The notes beneath the pieces are model-generated. The model ran no database searches. It saw only the letters and a program-made list of their open reading frames with translations, and was not told the origin of the DNA. 64,000 nt of DNA. Source: Bacteroidota bacterium. GTDB taxonomy: Bacteria; Bacteroidota; Bacteroidia; NS11-12g; UBA955. The position numbers were made by a program, and so were the translations under genes. Where the stretch lies: the NCBI GenBank assembly GCA_030682255.1, contig JAUXOK010000024.1, positions 1 through 64,000 of the forward strand, given 5' to 3'. This document shows positions 17,916 to 27,605 of the stretch, in pieces (position 1 is the first letter of the stretch; each line of letters starts with the position of its first letter).

Positions 17916-20399
17916 ATGAATTACAAAACTTTTAGATTTTTTCTATTAACGTTTATCATATTAAATTCGTCTCAAATATTTTCTCAAGGCTTTACCATTT
18001 CGGGCTATGTGACAGATGTTAAAACTGGAGAAGTCATTATTGGAGCTTATATATTTTGCCCGCAAACAGGCTCTGGAGTAGTTAGTAATAATGCTGGGTT
18101 TTATGCCCTCAACATCCCTTTTGGAACCAAAAATCTGATGTATTTACACGAGGATTATTATGCAATCATAGACACTCTCAAAATAAATAGAAACAAAATT
18201 GAAAATGTTTATATGAAACCGATGGGAGAAGACGATATGCAAATTAATCCATTTGATAATGTCAAACAAAATATTGAATTGGGTGATGCTAACGACACCA
18301 ATCAAATACAACGCATAACAATTAAAAACTCTGCAGCTGTAAACGAAATTATTGCTAAAGCCCTGAACCGAAATATTAAAATTATAGACCAAATGGAAAA
18401 TGGCTTTGTTCATATACCAGGAAATCAAATGAATAATATGCCTGCATTGGTAGGCGAAATTGATGTGGCTCGTTCATTAAAATTTGTTCCAGGTGTGGCA
18501 CCAGGAACTGAACTTAACAATGGCATGTATGTGAGAGGTGGAAGCCACGATCAAAACTTGGTCTTAATGGATGGTGTGCCAATATATAACACCAATCATC
18601 TATTTGGTTTTTATTCCGTTTTTAACTCAGAGGGCATTAACAGTGTTCAAATTACCAAAAGCGGATTTTCTGCTCGCAATGGTGGACGTTTATCTGGCAT
18701 AACAGATGTAACTATGAAAGAGGGCAACCCCAATCAAATTCATGGTATTTTTTTAAGAAGTTTGATGGCATTAACCTTAGATATCAATGGCCCTTTAACA
18801 CCTGATGGCAATACTACTTTTGCAATTTCTGCCAAACGTTCTCATTGGGATTTGTTTTTGAGACCTGCTGGAGATGAAAACAATAAATTTTGGTACACTT
18901 TCTATGACTTAAACGCTAAAGTATGTCATAAAATCAATGATAAAAACAAACTGTTTTTTAGTACCTATTCAGGCAGAGATAGATTGTATATTTCTGGCAG
19001 AGAATCTGGCACTGATAGCTTTGGCAATCAAATTAACAACGACAATGTTTTTGAATTAAAATGGGGCAATTTCATCAGTTCCGTTAGATTAAATAGTGTT
19101 ATAAACGAAAGATTATTTGCAAACTTTTCTTTAAATTACAGTGAATATAAAAGTTTTTTTGGCATTGGTTTTGGACAAGAAATAGACAGTTTTGGCAGCA
19201 TAGATAAAGCAAGTGTTGATTTTTCTTACCGCAACCATATCAAAGACTATAATGTAAAAGCTGATTTTGATTATATCATGGCACCTAAGCACACCCTTAG
19301 ATTTGGCGTAAGCAATTCCGTGAGAACTTTTTTGCCAGGTAGCACTAAAGTTAAATATGTTAGAAACAGCATTGTAGAATACGATTCCACCATTGGGTTT
19401 TCGAACAGCGCATTAACCAACGAAGCGGCTGTATACATAGAAGATGAAACCAGATTAGACAAAAATTCAAAACTTGCATTTGGCGCAAGATTAGTTGCTT
19501 ATTCTTATAAGGATGTAACTTTTATTTTACCAGAACCTAGAATTTCATTTAACACCAAAATAGACAATGAATATGCAATAAAGGCTAGTTATTCAATGAT
19601 GCATCAATCAGTTCATCAATTAATGAGTGAACAAAATTCATTTTTTACAGATAGATGGGTACCAGCAACAGAGAACATTAAACCACAAAGAGCCCAGCAA
19701 ATTTCTTTGGGAATAACAAAACCCTATGATAATAATTTTGAATTATCTGTTGAAGGCTATTACAAATGGATGGACAACATTGTTGAACTAAAAGAAGGGG
19801 CAAGAAATTCGGGTGGGTTGCTTGACAATTCAAATTGGGAAAATGATTTATTAACAGGCAATGGCACTTGTTATGGAATCGAAACATTTTTACACAAAAG
19901 AAAAGGCAATACTAATGGCTGGATAGGTTACACACTTTCATGGGCTACACGTAATACGCCAGGGGTTAACAAAAATCAAACCTATTATTTTGATTACGAT
20001 AGAAGACACTTCATAAACATGGTAATGCAACATAAAATAGATGATGACAACAGCATCAGCATCAATTTAGTATTTTCAACAGGCAATGTTCAATCAGTGC
20101 CTACTGGCAAACATTTAGATATCAACGGTAATGTTGTATACGATTACCCCGAAAAAAACAACTTCAGACTACCCAACACATTTAGAATAGATGTGGGTTA
20201 TTCCAGAAAACGAGATAGTTGGTGGGCCGAAGAATCTGGCTATCGCCTATCTATTTACAATGTATTAGCAAGAAACAATCCTGCATACATTTACATAGAC
20301 AACTCAAACCCAACCAATCAACCAAACATTCAACCGAGAGTGATGCAAAGAGGCTTATTAGGCTTTATTCCAGGTATTACTTATTACACAAAATTTTAA
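17916..20399 (+). CDS. TonB-dependent outer-membrane receptor
   Basis: An 827-residue receptor starting at ATG 17916 (MNYKTFRFF), with a signal peptide ending near SQIFSQG. Residues about 25-100 are a carboxypeptidase-regulatory-like domain (FTISGYVTDVKTGEVIIGAY). The plug follows, with GEIDVARSLKFVPGVAPGTE and MYVRGGSHDQNLVLMDGVPI, then a long beta-barrel ending in an aromatic residue (PGITYYTKF). It should import a ligand through the outer membrane using TonB energy. It is the first gene of a run with a DUF4249 lipoprotein (6-nt gap), a frequent pairing in Bacteroidota. The ligand is not known. Confidence 0.92.
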   Translation: MNYKTFRFFLLTFIILNSSQIFSQGFTISGYVTDVKTGEVIIGAYIFCPQTGSGVVSNNAGFYALNIPFGTKNLMYLHEDYYAIIDTLKINRNKIENVYMKPMGEDDMQINPFDNVKQNIELGDANDTNQIQRITIKNSAAVNEIIAKALNRNIKIIDQMENGFVHIPGNQMNNMPALVGEIDVARSLKFVPGVAPGTELNNGMYVRGGSHDQNLVLMDGVPIYNTNHLFGFYSVFNSEGINSVQITKSGFSARNGGRLSGITDVTMKEGNPNQIHGIFLRSLMALTLDINGPLTPDGNTTFAISAKRSHWDLFLRPAGDENNKFWYTFYDLNAKVCHKINDKNKLFFSTYSGRDRLYISGRESGTDSFGNQINNDNVFELKWGNFISSVRLNSVINERLFANFSLNYSEYKSFFGIGFGQEIDSFGSIDKASVDFSYRNHIKDYNVKADFDYIMAPKHTLRFGVSNSVRTFLPGSTKVKYVRNSIVEYDSTIGFSNSALTNEAAVYIEDETRLDKNSKLAFGARLVAYSYKDVTFILPEPRISFNTKIDNEYAIKASYSMMHQSVHQLMSEQNSFFTDRWVPATENIKPQRAQQISLGITKPYDNNFELSVEGYYKWMDNIVELKEGARNSGGLLDNSNWENDLLTGNGTCYGIETFLHKRKGNTNGWIGYTLSWATRNTPGVNKNQTYYFDYDRRHFINMVMQHKIDDDNSISINLVFSTGNVQSVPTGKHLDINGNVVYDYPEKNNFRLPNTFRIDVGYSRKRDSWWAEESGYRLSIYNVLARNNPAYIYIDNSNPTNQPNIQPRVMQRGLLGFIPGITYYTKF

Positions 20400-20405
20400 T
20401 TCAAA

Positions 20406-21260
20406 ATGAAACATCAACTTATCTTTAAATTTATTTTATTAACATTTGTATGTGTGTCTTGCGAAAAAGAAATAAATGTCACCCTTCCTCCATATGATAC
20501 CAAACTTGTTGTTAATGGCGAATTAAACAACGAGTCTGAAATTTCACTTCAAGTAAGCAAGAGTATATCAATTCTAACAAATTCTGATTCAACAGGCTAT
20601 TTACTAAACAACGCAATAGTAAATATTTATGAAAACAACACACTTTTAGGCACTGGCACCTATTTTTCAGGAAAATATGAATTTAATTTCAAACCACAAG
20701 TAGGTAGAATATATGAAATCAGAGCTTCTCATCCTAATTACACTGCTGTAAACGCAGTAGTTACGATGCCTAAGTCCCTAAGTTTTAATAGCACCTTTAT
20801 AGATTCTATTGGTTTAGATAATGTGGGATTAAAAGTAGGACAATTAACTTTGAATATCAATGATGACGGAAATGAAACCAATTATTATCAATTGTTAATT
20901 AAATATTATAACCCTGGTTTTTTGGAATGGTTTCCTTTTGATTTTGTTTCTAATGATGAAGAATTTATTAACAATACAAAACTTAATGATGGCAGTTATT
21001 TGTTTTCTGACACGCGATTTAATGGCAGAACCAAGACATTTAGGTTTGAGGTACCCTTTGGATTAGCAACAGGTACACCTAAATTTGAGGTTTCCATTAA
21101 AAGTATAGGCGCAGATTTTTATGAATACATCAATCAAACCAACGAATATAACCAAACAGGAACAGGTTTTATCCCCAATCCGATCATTCTAAAAAGCAAT
21201 GTTACCAATGGCCTAGGTATGATTGGCGGTGTAATAAACCAAAGAGACACTATCAAATAA
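20406..21260 (+). CDS. DUF4249 family lipoprotein
   Basis: A 284-residue protein with a lipoprotein signal (LLTFVCVSCEKE; lipid-modified Cys about residue 19). The start of the mature part, EKEINVTLPPYDTKLVVNGEL-like, and the following beta-rich repeats fit the DUF4249 family. The family is encoded with TonB-dependent receptors and is thought to be a surface partner of them. It lies 6 nt after the receptor and 57 nt before PorQ. The C-terminal GLGMIGGVINQRDTIK matches the family's usual end. Confidence 0.82.
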   Translation: MKHQLIFKFILLTFVCVSCEKEINVTLPPYDTKLVVNGELNNESEISLQVSKSISILTNSDSTGYLLNNAIVNIYENNTLLGTGTYFSGKYEFNFKPQVGRIYEIRASHPNYTAVNAVVTMPKSLSFNSTFIDSIGLDNVGLKVGQLTLNINDDGNETNYYQLLIKYYNPGFLEWFPFDFVSNDEEFINNTKLNDGSYLFSDTRFNGRTKTFRFEVPFGLATGTPKFEVSIKSIGADFYEYINQTNEYNQTGTGFIPNPIILKSNVTNGLGMIGGVINQRDTIK

Positions 21261-21317
21261 TTGTCATTTTTTAGCAACGTAAACAATAAAACAACCAAAA
21301 AAGCATTGATAAGAGAT

Positions 21318-22358
21318 ATGAAAAAAATTAACCTCATTCTAGTTATTCATTATCTATTAATCAACAATATCTTTTCTCAAATTGGCGGAAGAGGCGCTTA
21401 TGCCTTTTTGAACATGCCATCCAATGCATTGTCTGTTGCCCTAGGGAGTAATTTCATATCTGCGGCCAATCATAAAGATGCCAGTTTATCATGGAATAAC
21501 CCAGCTGCTCTCAATAAAAACATGCATCAGTCTGTATCAGTAACATATAATAATTATGTTTCAGATATCAACAGTGGTTACTTTTCTTATGCCCGTCATT
21601 TTAAAAAAATAGGCACATTCAGTGCTGGCGCAATGTTTATCAATTATGGCAAATTTGATGGATATAACCCTGCTGGAATTTCGACAGGAACATTTACAGC
21701 CAAAGACCAAAGTTTTCACATTTCGTATGGCAATCAATACAATTCAAAACTCAGTTATGGCGGTTCTATTAAATATGTTTATTCCATATACGAAGCATTT
21801 GTAAGTGGAGGTTTGTCAACTGATTTTTCAGGCATGTATCATGACACTTTAAACAAACTTACCATGACTGCTTTTGTTAGAAACTTGGGCTACCAATTCA
21901 TACCATATAGTGGCACCGAAAGACAAAATCTAGCTACTGAAATTGCCTTTTCTATTTCAAAAAGATTAGAGCATTTGCCATTTACATACCATGCTATTTT
22001 TCACAATCTTCAAAGACCTGACATGAGGTATAGTGTTAATAACACCGGTCAAAAAGATGAATTTGGGAATAGCTTAAATAAAGAAATGACAATGGGGGAT
22101 AACATATTAAGACATATTACTGTAGGTGGCGAACTTAATTTCACCAAACATTTTGTTGTTAGATTTGGATACAATCACATGCGAAGAAAAGAATTGGGTC
22201 AAGAACAAAGACGAGGCACTACGGGTTTTAGCTGGGGATTAGGTTTTAAAGCACAAAAAATCAATTTCTCATATGGCAGTGCCACATATTTTCCGGGCAT
22301 TAATTCTAATCAATTCAGTGTAATGTTGAATTTGAATGATTTTTATACCAAGAAATAG
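21318..22358 (+). CDS. porQ: Type IX secretion system protein PorQ
   Basis: A 346-residue predicted outer-membrane beta-barrel beginning at ATG 21318 (MKKINLILVIHYLLINNIFS), with signal peptide ending before QIGGRGAYAFLNMPSNA. That opening, with SVALGSNFISAANHKDASLS and NNPAALN, is the recognisable PorQ/PorV-like start. PorQ belongs to the PorU-PorV-PorQ-PorZ attachment complex that cleaves cargo sorting domains and links cargo to the surface lipid. The in-frame TTG-type extension back to 21261 lacks a signal peptide and was rejected. The four T9SS cargo genes in this window are candidate clients. Confidence 0.85.
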   Translation: MKKINLILVIHYLLINNIFSQIGGRGAYAFLNMPSNALSVALGSNFISAANHKDASLSWNNPAALNKNMHQSVSVTYNNYVSDINSGYFSYARHFKKIGTFSAGAMFINYGKFDGYNPAGISTGTFTAKDQSFHISYGNQYNSKLSYGGSIKYVYSIYEAFVSGGLSTDFSGMYHDTLNKLTMTAFVRNLGYQFIPYSGTERQNLATEIAFSISKRLEHLPFTYHAIFHNLQRPDMRYSVNNTGQKDEFGNSLNKEMTMGDNILRHITVGGELNFTKHFVVRFGYNHMRRKELGQEQRRGTTGFSWGLGFKAQKINFSYGSATYFPGINSNQFSVMLNLNDFYTKK

Positions 22359-22361
22359 AAC

Positions 22362-24149
22362 ATGAAGTTCAATCAAAAACTAAGTATAGTTTTAATTTTG
22401 AGTTTACTTTTTGCACTTAACGCCTGTAAAAGAAAAACTAAGCTAGATAATGTTGTAGAAGATTTCGACTTTGACAAATTAACAACCGAAATTCACTCAG
22501 AAATAGATAGCCTAAAAAAAGATCATACTTACAAACATTATTTTGACACCCTTTACAATGTTTATAAGCAACAAGCATTTAAACCAATTTGGCTAGAAAA
22601 AATTAATGACTCCTTATTTGTAGATTCTATTCGTCAAATTTCTGATAGTTTAATTTACGATGGTTTTATTCAATCACATTATGGATTCTCTAAACTGCTT
22701 TCTTTGATTGATAGCATTAAAATAAGCAAAAATCAATACAATCATCTAGCTAAAATTGAATTATTGTTGAGCAACTCGCTTTTAACTTTATGGCACGACA
22801 AGGTTTTGGGCAGAACTAATCCAATTCAATTATTTGGGAACAAATATTCTTTCCCATATCCTAATCATCCTGATTTTGAATTATTACAAGTATTAGACAC
22901 TAATTTTGGCATCAAAAAAATAATTGAATACAAACCCTATCATCCATATTATCCCATTTTAAAACAAGAATTAAAACAAAGATTTGGAATTTCTGTTGGA
23001 AGCGAAACTATCATAGACACTACTGGCATTAGAAAAATCAGTCCAGACAACGAGCATATTTCAATCCCTAGTATTTCTAAAAGATTGTTAGAACTAGGAC
23101 TCATTCACGACAGCGTTTACCTCAAATTAAAAGACACGGTTTATTTTATTCCAGAATTGGTAAAAGCAATAACAAAGTTTCAGAAAATGTTTAACCTCAC
23201 AGATGACGGTATTATTGGTGTTACAACATTAAAAGCTTTAAATTACACAAGAAATAATCAAATGGATGCCATTAGAGCTAATTTAGAAAGGCTAAGATGG
23301 ATAGGACAAGAGCCAGAAAAACCATACATTGAAGTCAATCTTCCAGAATTTATGTTGTACATGCATTACCCCGATAGTACCAAAGCCATGAAAGTATGCA
23401 TTGGTAAAGGAAAGGAAAGACTTTATGATAAAAAAACAGTGTTATACCAAAAAACAGGTAGGTATTTTGACAAACCCCTTAACCACGAAACACCACAAAT
23501 ATATGCATATGTCGAGTATGTTATTCTGAATCCAACTTGGACAGTTCCCTCGAGTATTGTTGGTAGAGAAATGTTTTCAAAAATTGTGAAAGACCCAGGC
23601 TACTTAATTAGAAATAATTATGAAGTTTTAAAGGGAAATCAAGTAATAAATCCATATACCATAAATTGGAAAAATTATACAGCAGGAAAAGTGCCTTTCA
23701 AATTCAGACAAAGTGCAGGAGATGACAATGCTTTAGGTAAAATTAAATTTACATTTAAAAATGATTTTAGTATTTATATGCACGACACCCCTTTAAAAAG
23801 TAAATTTAACGACAATAATAGGGCAGTTAGTCATGGTTGTGTTCGCGTTGAAAACCCTTCCCTTCTTTCTGAATTTTTACTTCAAAATAATGAAAAAATC
23901 AAAATTGACGATGTTAGAATCATGATGGGATTACCACCTTATGACGAAGACAGATTATTAGAATGGGAAAATGACACATCAAAAAAGCAAAAAATAATAA
24001 AAACCACATACCCAATTAGAATTGAAAAAAGACCCATTGTGATGTTTAATTATATAACCACTGTTTTTGACGAAAACAATCGTATGAGGCTTTTATTTGA
24101 CCTATATGACAAAAACAATTTAATTATTGAAAAATGTAATCTACCATAG
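22362..24149 (+). CDS. L,D-transpeptidase lipoprotein (YcbB/ScfD-like)
   Basis: A 595-residue protein starting 3 nt after porQ. The lipobox LLFALNAC gives a lipidated Cys about residue 22. A scaffold domain follows, then a peptidoglycan-binding segment at about residues 270-295 (FQKMFNLTDDGIIGVTTLKA) and a YkuD catalytic domain at about 320-510. The active-site motif SHGCVR has H491 and C493. Such enzymes make 3-3 peptidoglycan crosslinks in the periplasm or anchor proteins to peptidoglycan. The length fits the YcbB type. The overlap-free, tight spacing suggests co-transcription with porQ. Confidence 0.92.
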   Translation: MKFNQKLSIVLILSLLFALNACKRKTKLDNVVEDFDFDKLTTEIHSEIDSLKKDHTYKHYFDTLYNVYKQQAFKPIWLEKINDSLFVDSIRQISDSLIYDGFIQSHYGFSKLLSLIDSIKISKNQYNHLAKIELLLSNSLLTLWHDKVLGRTNPIQLFGNKYSFPYPNHPDFELLQVLDTNFGIKKIIEYKPYHPYYPILKQELKQRFGISVGSETIIDTTGIRKISPDNEHISIPSISKRLLELGLIHDSVYLKLKDTVYFIPELVKAITKFQKMFNLTDDGIIGVTTLKALNYTRNNQMDAIRANLERLRWIGQEPEKPYIEVNLPEFMLYMHYPDSTKAMKVCIGKGKERLYDKKTVLYQKTGRYFDKPLNHETPQIYAYVEYVILNPTWTVPSSIVGREMFSKIVKDPGYLIRNNYEVLKGNQVINPYTINWKNYTAGKVPFKFRQSAGDDNALGKIKFTFKNDFSIYMHDTPLKSKFNDNNRAVSHGCVRVENPSLLSEFLLQNNEKIKIDDVRIMMGLPPYDEDRLLEWENDTSKKQKIIKTTYPIRIEKRPIVMFNYITTVFDENNRMRLLFDLYDKNNLIIEKCNLP

Positions 24150-24177
24150 CATATCATTGAATGCTAAAAAAGTAATT

Positions 24178-24597
24178 TTAATTTAAAAGTAAGCCTTTTA
24201 ATTTATCGAAAGAATGACCTTTGCCATTTAAACGATGAGCCTCAACACCTTTTTTAAAAATAAGTATTGTAGGAAATCCAGTAACATTTACACCATCAGC
24301 AATCGTCTTATAATCATCATATTCAAGCTCCGAAAAAGAGACTTTATTTAACTCAGTATCCATCGTTAAAGCCTCAACAGCCGGACGTTGCTCTTTACAA
24401 ATAGCGCACCAAGAAGCATGGAAAAAAACAAGTGCAACATCATTTTGAGAAATCAAATCATTAAATTGTTGTTGAGAAGTAATATCAACCAATGAATTTT
24501 GACTCGTATCCACCAAAGCCTCTTTATCTTTTTCTTTTTTACAAGAGGCAAAAAAACAAACAATCAGAACAAATAATATAATAGCATTTTTAAACAT
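24178..24597 (-). CDS. Thioredoxin-like lipoprotein
   Basis: A 139-residue protein with lipoprotein signal LIVCFFASCKKEKD (Cys about 19). It has a thioredoxin fold with active site WCAIC (about residues 67-71) and cis-proline segment GFPTILIFKKG. It would act as a periplasm-facing or outer-membrane-attached thiol oxidoreductase. A TATATTTG -7 match lies only 4 nt upstream of the ATG (24602-24609 on the minus strand), so the mRNA leader may be almost absent. Confidence 0.9.
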   Translation of the reverse strand: MFKNAIILFVLIVCFFASCKKEKDKEALVDTSQNSLVDITSQQQFNDLISQNDVALVFFHASWCAICKEQRPAVEALTMDTELNKVSFSELEYDDYKTIADGVNVTGFPTILIFKKGVEAHRLNGKGHSFDKLKGLLLN

Positions 24598-24631
24598 AAT
24601 GCAAATATATAAAATTAAAAATTAATATAAA

Positions 24632-24672
24632 AACAAAAAAAGGAACACCCATTACAGTGTCCCTTTTTTAAA
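24632..24672 (-). terminator. Rho-independent terminator after the 144-residue lipoprotein gene
   Basis: An A-run, GGAACAC, an 8-nt loop, GTGTCCC and a T-run form a hairpin with one mismatch in the stem. Seen from the minus strand it ends the upstream gene at 24742. It sits just before the thioredoxin gene's promoter region. Confidence 0.65.
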
Positions 24673-24741
24673 AACAAATATTTAAAAATATTTGAATTGA
24701 TTTTAATAAAACGTTATAAGACGTTAAAGTTTGATTTTAGA

Positions 24742-25176
24742 TTAGTTGCCTATGAAATAATACACATAAGTATTAGTTCCATCATTGTGTTTCAACCAAA
24801 GTTCTTTAGTTGCCAATCTTTGTATATTATAAATAGAGTTAACACTGTTTATACTGATATTTACATCCTCATCATCATTGATAAAAGACCAAGTTCCGCT
24901 ATCGTCTTTTTTAGTTGGAAAACCAAATATATCACCTTCAACACTTCTTGTCAAAGTACCGTTACTTAAAACAACATAGGTGTATGTAGAACCATTCATA
25001 TTTTGAGTAATACCATCTTTTTCATATTTGTTAAGTGTCCATGTGTTAACAAATCTGTCTTTTCTAGTTTTTAAAGAAACAATTGGGTCGTCAGTTCCTT
25101 TTTTACAAGATGTAAAAATTGTAGAAACCATTGTGATTAGCATAAATGCTACAAGCAAATTTTTGATATTTTTCAT
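24742..25176 (-). CDS. Hypothetical lipoprotein (lipocalin-like), 144 residues
   Basis: Signal sequence MKNIKNLLVAFMLITMVSTI with lipobox IFTSCKKG (Cys about 24). The mature part has the layout of small Bacteroidota lipocalin-like proteins: NTWTLNKYEKDGITQ, a beta-rich middle with GTWSFINDDEDVNIS, and LWLKHNDGTNTYVYYF at the end. These probably form small barrels, but function is not assigned. Single gene with its own terminator. Confidence 0.8.
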   Translation of the reverse strand: MKNIKNLLVAFMLITMVSTIFTSCKKGTDDPIVSLKTRKDRFVNTWTLNKYEKDGITQNMNGSTYTYVVLSNGTLTRSVEGDIFGFPTKKDDSGTWSFINDDEDVNISINSVNSIYNIQRLATKELWLKHNDGTNTYVYYFIGN

Positions 25177-25449
25177 TTGATATTTTATAATGGATAATTA
25201 TATTTTTTTATCCGCTACAAAAATACCACCTCAACCAAATGGCCTTATTACATAACAATATTTAATAATTACAAAATTACTTATCTCCATTTTTATAATC
25301 ATACTACTCCAATAATCAGGCGCATATACCATAGTATCATCAGGCTAATATGAAATATTTTCCTGTCAGCATATAACCTAATGCATGTTTGGCATTAAAC
25401 CTAAACTCTATAATATAAACGAAAAGATGTCTGTGATAAGTTAAAAAAA

Positions 25450-26232
25450 CTAAACTGTCCTTCTGTCTAGTTTTACTTCTAAACCATCGTATGCTAAATA
25501 AATACCTTGAGGAAGCTCTTTTGTAACATCCTCGTGTAATCCCAATTGATGACTTATGTGGGTAAAATAAACTTCGGGCACTTCCAATTCTTGGGCCAGG
25601 GCAATGGCTTCGCTTAAGGTATAATGACTGATATGCTTTTCGTTTCGCAAAGCATTTAACACCAATACTTTCGAACCTCTGATTTTTTGTTTTTCTTCTT
25701 CGGCTATGAAATTGGCATCCGTTATATAAGTAAAATCATTAATCCTAAAACCCAAAACAGGCAACATATAATGAAACACTTCGATGGGAGTAACCAAGGT
25801 ATCCTGAACTAAAAAACTCTCATTTTTAGAAATGGTTTTCAAATTTATTTCTGGAATACCTGGATATTTTATGTCTGCAAAAATGTATTGATACTCTCTT
25901 TTAAGCGCTCTTTGAACCTGCAATGAGGCATACACATCTATGGCTTTTTTGTTGATATAATTAAAAGCGCGTATATCATCCATACCTGCAATGTGGTCTT
26001 TGTGTTCGTGGGTAAAAATAAGCGCATCTAATTGTTCAGTACCACTTCGCAACATCTGTTGTCTAAAATCGGGGCCAGAATCTATAACCAAAGTTTGACC
26101 ATCTACTTCTATTTTAATGCTACTTCTCAGGCGTTTATCTTTGGGATTTGCACTTTGGCAAATCAAACATTTGCAACCAATTAAAGGTACGCCTTGGGAT
26201 GTGCCTGTTCCTAAAAAAGTAGCCTTCAACAT
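25450..26232 (-). CDS. MBL-fold hydrolase, PhnP-like
   Basis: A 260-residue metallo-beta-lactamase-fold enzyme. It has LGTGTSQGVPLIGCKC with a CKCLICQS cysteine cluster typical of PhnP relatives, zinc motif FTHEHKDHIAG (about residues 74-84) and DSGPDFRQQML. PhnP hydrolyses ribosyl cyclic phosphates in phosphonate metabolism, but Bacteroidota copies outside phn operons have no proven substrate, and no phn gene is near. It starts 3 nt after the pRiA4b ORF-3 family gene, so the two probably share a transcript. Confidence 0.88.
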   Translation of the reverse strand: MLKATFLGTGTSQGVPLIGCKCLICQSANPKDKRLRSSIKIEVDGQTLVIDSGPDFRQQMLRSGTEQLDALIFTHEHKDHIAGMDDIRAFNYINKKAIDVYASLQVQRALKREYQYIFADIKYPGIPEINLKTISKNESFLVQDTLVTPIEVFHYMLPVLGFRINDFTYITDANFIAEEEKQKIRGSKVLVLNALRNEKHISHYTLSEAIALAQELEVPEVYFTHISHQLGLHEDVTKELPQGIYLAYDGLEVKLDRRTV

Positions 26233-26235
26233 CGC

Positions 26236-26829
26236 TTAAACTATCTCTTCTTCGCCATCACCAAAAATTTCACCAAATTCATCCTCTTCTTCATTGTCGA
26301 TATCTTCGCCCTCTTCGCCAAATCCTTCTTCATTAAAATCGTCCTCTACATGTGGGGTTGTTTTACCTAACATTTTATTGGCTAATTCATCGAATTCATT
26401 TTCATCTACAATGATAAATCGGCTAACGCCTTCGGTTTGTTTAGGGGCTTTACCTTGAGTTTTTGAAACAAACGGATATTCAATGCCTTTGATATCATTT
26501 TCTATGGATTTTAATTCGATGTTCAAAGTCCATTCTTCTTTAAAATCTGTTACTAATATAAATCTTTGATGGGGGTCGTTGATATGGGTATTCAACTTTG
26601 CGTCTTTCATTAAAAGTTTAGATTTATCGTTTAAACTAATTTCTTTGCGCTTGCGCCAATTGTCATCTGAAACATAAATGGATGAATCCAATGTTTTATT
26701 GAAACCTATTGAATTTATGACCACATTGAATAATTCTAGAAAAGTTGAGGTAGGCGCAATGTCTATTACTCTGTAAATTTCTTCATCTTCTTCGAACCAC
26801 ACTTTGAAACGGTAAATCATATCTTGCAA
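26236..26829 (-). CDS. pRiA4b ORF-3 / IS1096 TnpR-passenger family protein
   Basis: A 197-residue protein. The start MIYRFKVWFEEDEEIYRVIDI and LFNVVINSIGF match the plasmid pRiA4b ORF-3 family, which is found both in transposon cargo and as chromosomal genes. The family's biochemical role is unknown. The last 30 or so residues are almost entirely acidic (DDFNEEGFGEEGEDIDNEEE). It precedes the PhnP-like gene by 3 nt. No transposase or terminal repeats flank it, so it is probably a settled chromosomal gene. Confidence 0.82.
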   Translation of the reverse strand: MQDMIYRFKVWFEEDEEIYRVIDIAPTSTFLELFNVVINSIGFNKTLDSSIYVSDDNWRKRKEISLNDKSKLLMKDAKLNTHINDPHQRFILVTDFKEEWTLNIELKSIENDIKGIEYPFVSKTQGKAPKQTEGVSRFIIVDENEFDELANKMLGKTTPHVEDDFNEEGFGEEGEDIDNEEEDEFGEIFGDGEEEIV

Positions 26830-26978
26830 AAGTATGGTTTTTTGATTTTAATTGAAAACATTTTTAATCATCAATGCTTTCAATTCTTATTCTAAATATT
26901 TACAAAACAATTTACGAATTTATTGATGTCTTCTAAGTTTGATTGGGGGATACCTTTAAAAAAATTGTTTTGTAGTTT

Positions 26979-27536
26979 ATGAAACGCGTTTTTTTGATTT
27001 TGCTTGTTTTGATTTACAATACGACACAAGCACAGTCATATAAAAGTATTACATTACAAAGCAATTTATTAGACATTTTTAATCTTGGAATAGATTTACC
27101 AATTGGCAGAAAAATCACTATTAATGGCAGTATAAGTTATTTCACAAGTTTTTTATTTCAAGACATCGATATTAATAATCAAAGAATTTCAATCAAAAAA
27201 CATTTTAAAGAAAAAAACGATTTTGGATATTCAAAATCAACCTATGTATTTATTGGCGCCCGATTTAGACAAGCATCTTCTAGAGGCGAAATTAAACCAA
27301 ACATCTATGAAATAGGAGAATTAGATGTCAAATATGGCTGCATTGGATTTGGCAATAAAAGCAGAAGATTCGACATTTGGCTTGAGTTTAGTAAAATTTA
27401 TGAATCAAAAATCAATGAAATATATAGTATCCATTATTCAGGCGGCAATCGCATGAGTGTTAGAGCTTGGAAACCTGAGTATTCAATTAGATTGGGAATT
27501 GCAGTTAATCTGATTAATGTTAAAATTATTAAATAA
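26979..27536 (+). CDS. Hypothetical DUF3575-like outer-membrane protein, 185 residues
   Basis: Signal peptide MKRVFLILLVLIYNTTQAQS followed by YKSITLQSNLLDIFNLGIDL, alternating beta-strand composition and a C-terminal RLGIAVNLINVKII. This resembles small outer-membrane barrels such as DUF3575, but the match is from general pattern. It stands alone and is convergent with the CCA-adding enzyme gene. Confidence 0.7.
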   Translation: MKRVFLILLVLIYNTTQAQSYKSITLQSNLLDIFNLGIDLPIGRKITINGSISYFTSFLFQDIDINNQRISIKKHFKEKNDFGYSKSTYVFIGARFRQASSRGEIKPNIYEIGELDVKYGCIGFGNKSRRFDIWLEFSKIYESKINEIYSIHYSGGNRMSVRAWKPEYSIRLGIAVNLINVKIIK

Positions 27537-27605
27537 TTTAACAGAAAGTCCCATCCAAACCTCATGATAAATCTCTTTCTTGCGATAGATATATCTTATA
27601 TCAAA

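Noticed and set aside
24697-24969. Plus-strand 90-residue open frame
   Set aside because: Antisense to a convincing lipoprotein gene; composition is not protein-like.
26236-26829. Transposon around the pRiA4b ORF-3 family gene
   Set aside because: No transposase, terminal inverted repeats or target-site duplication found nearby.
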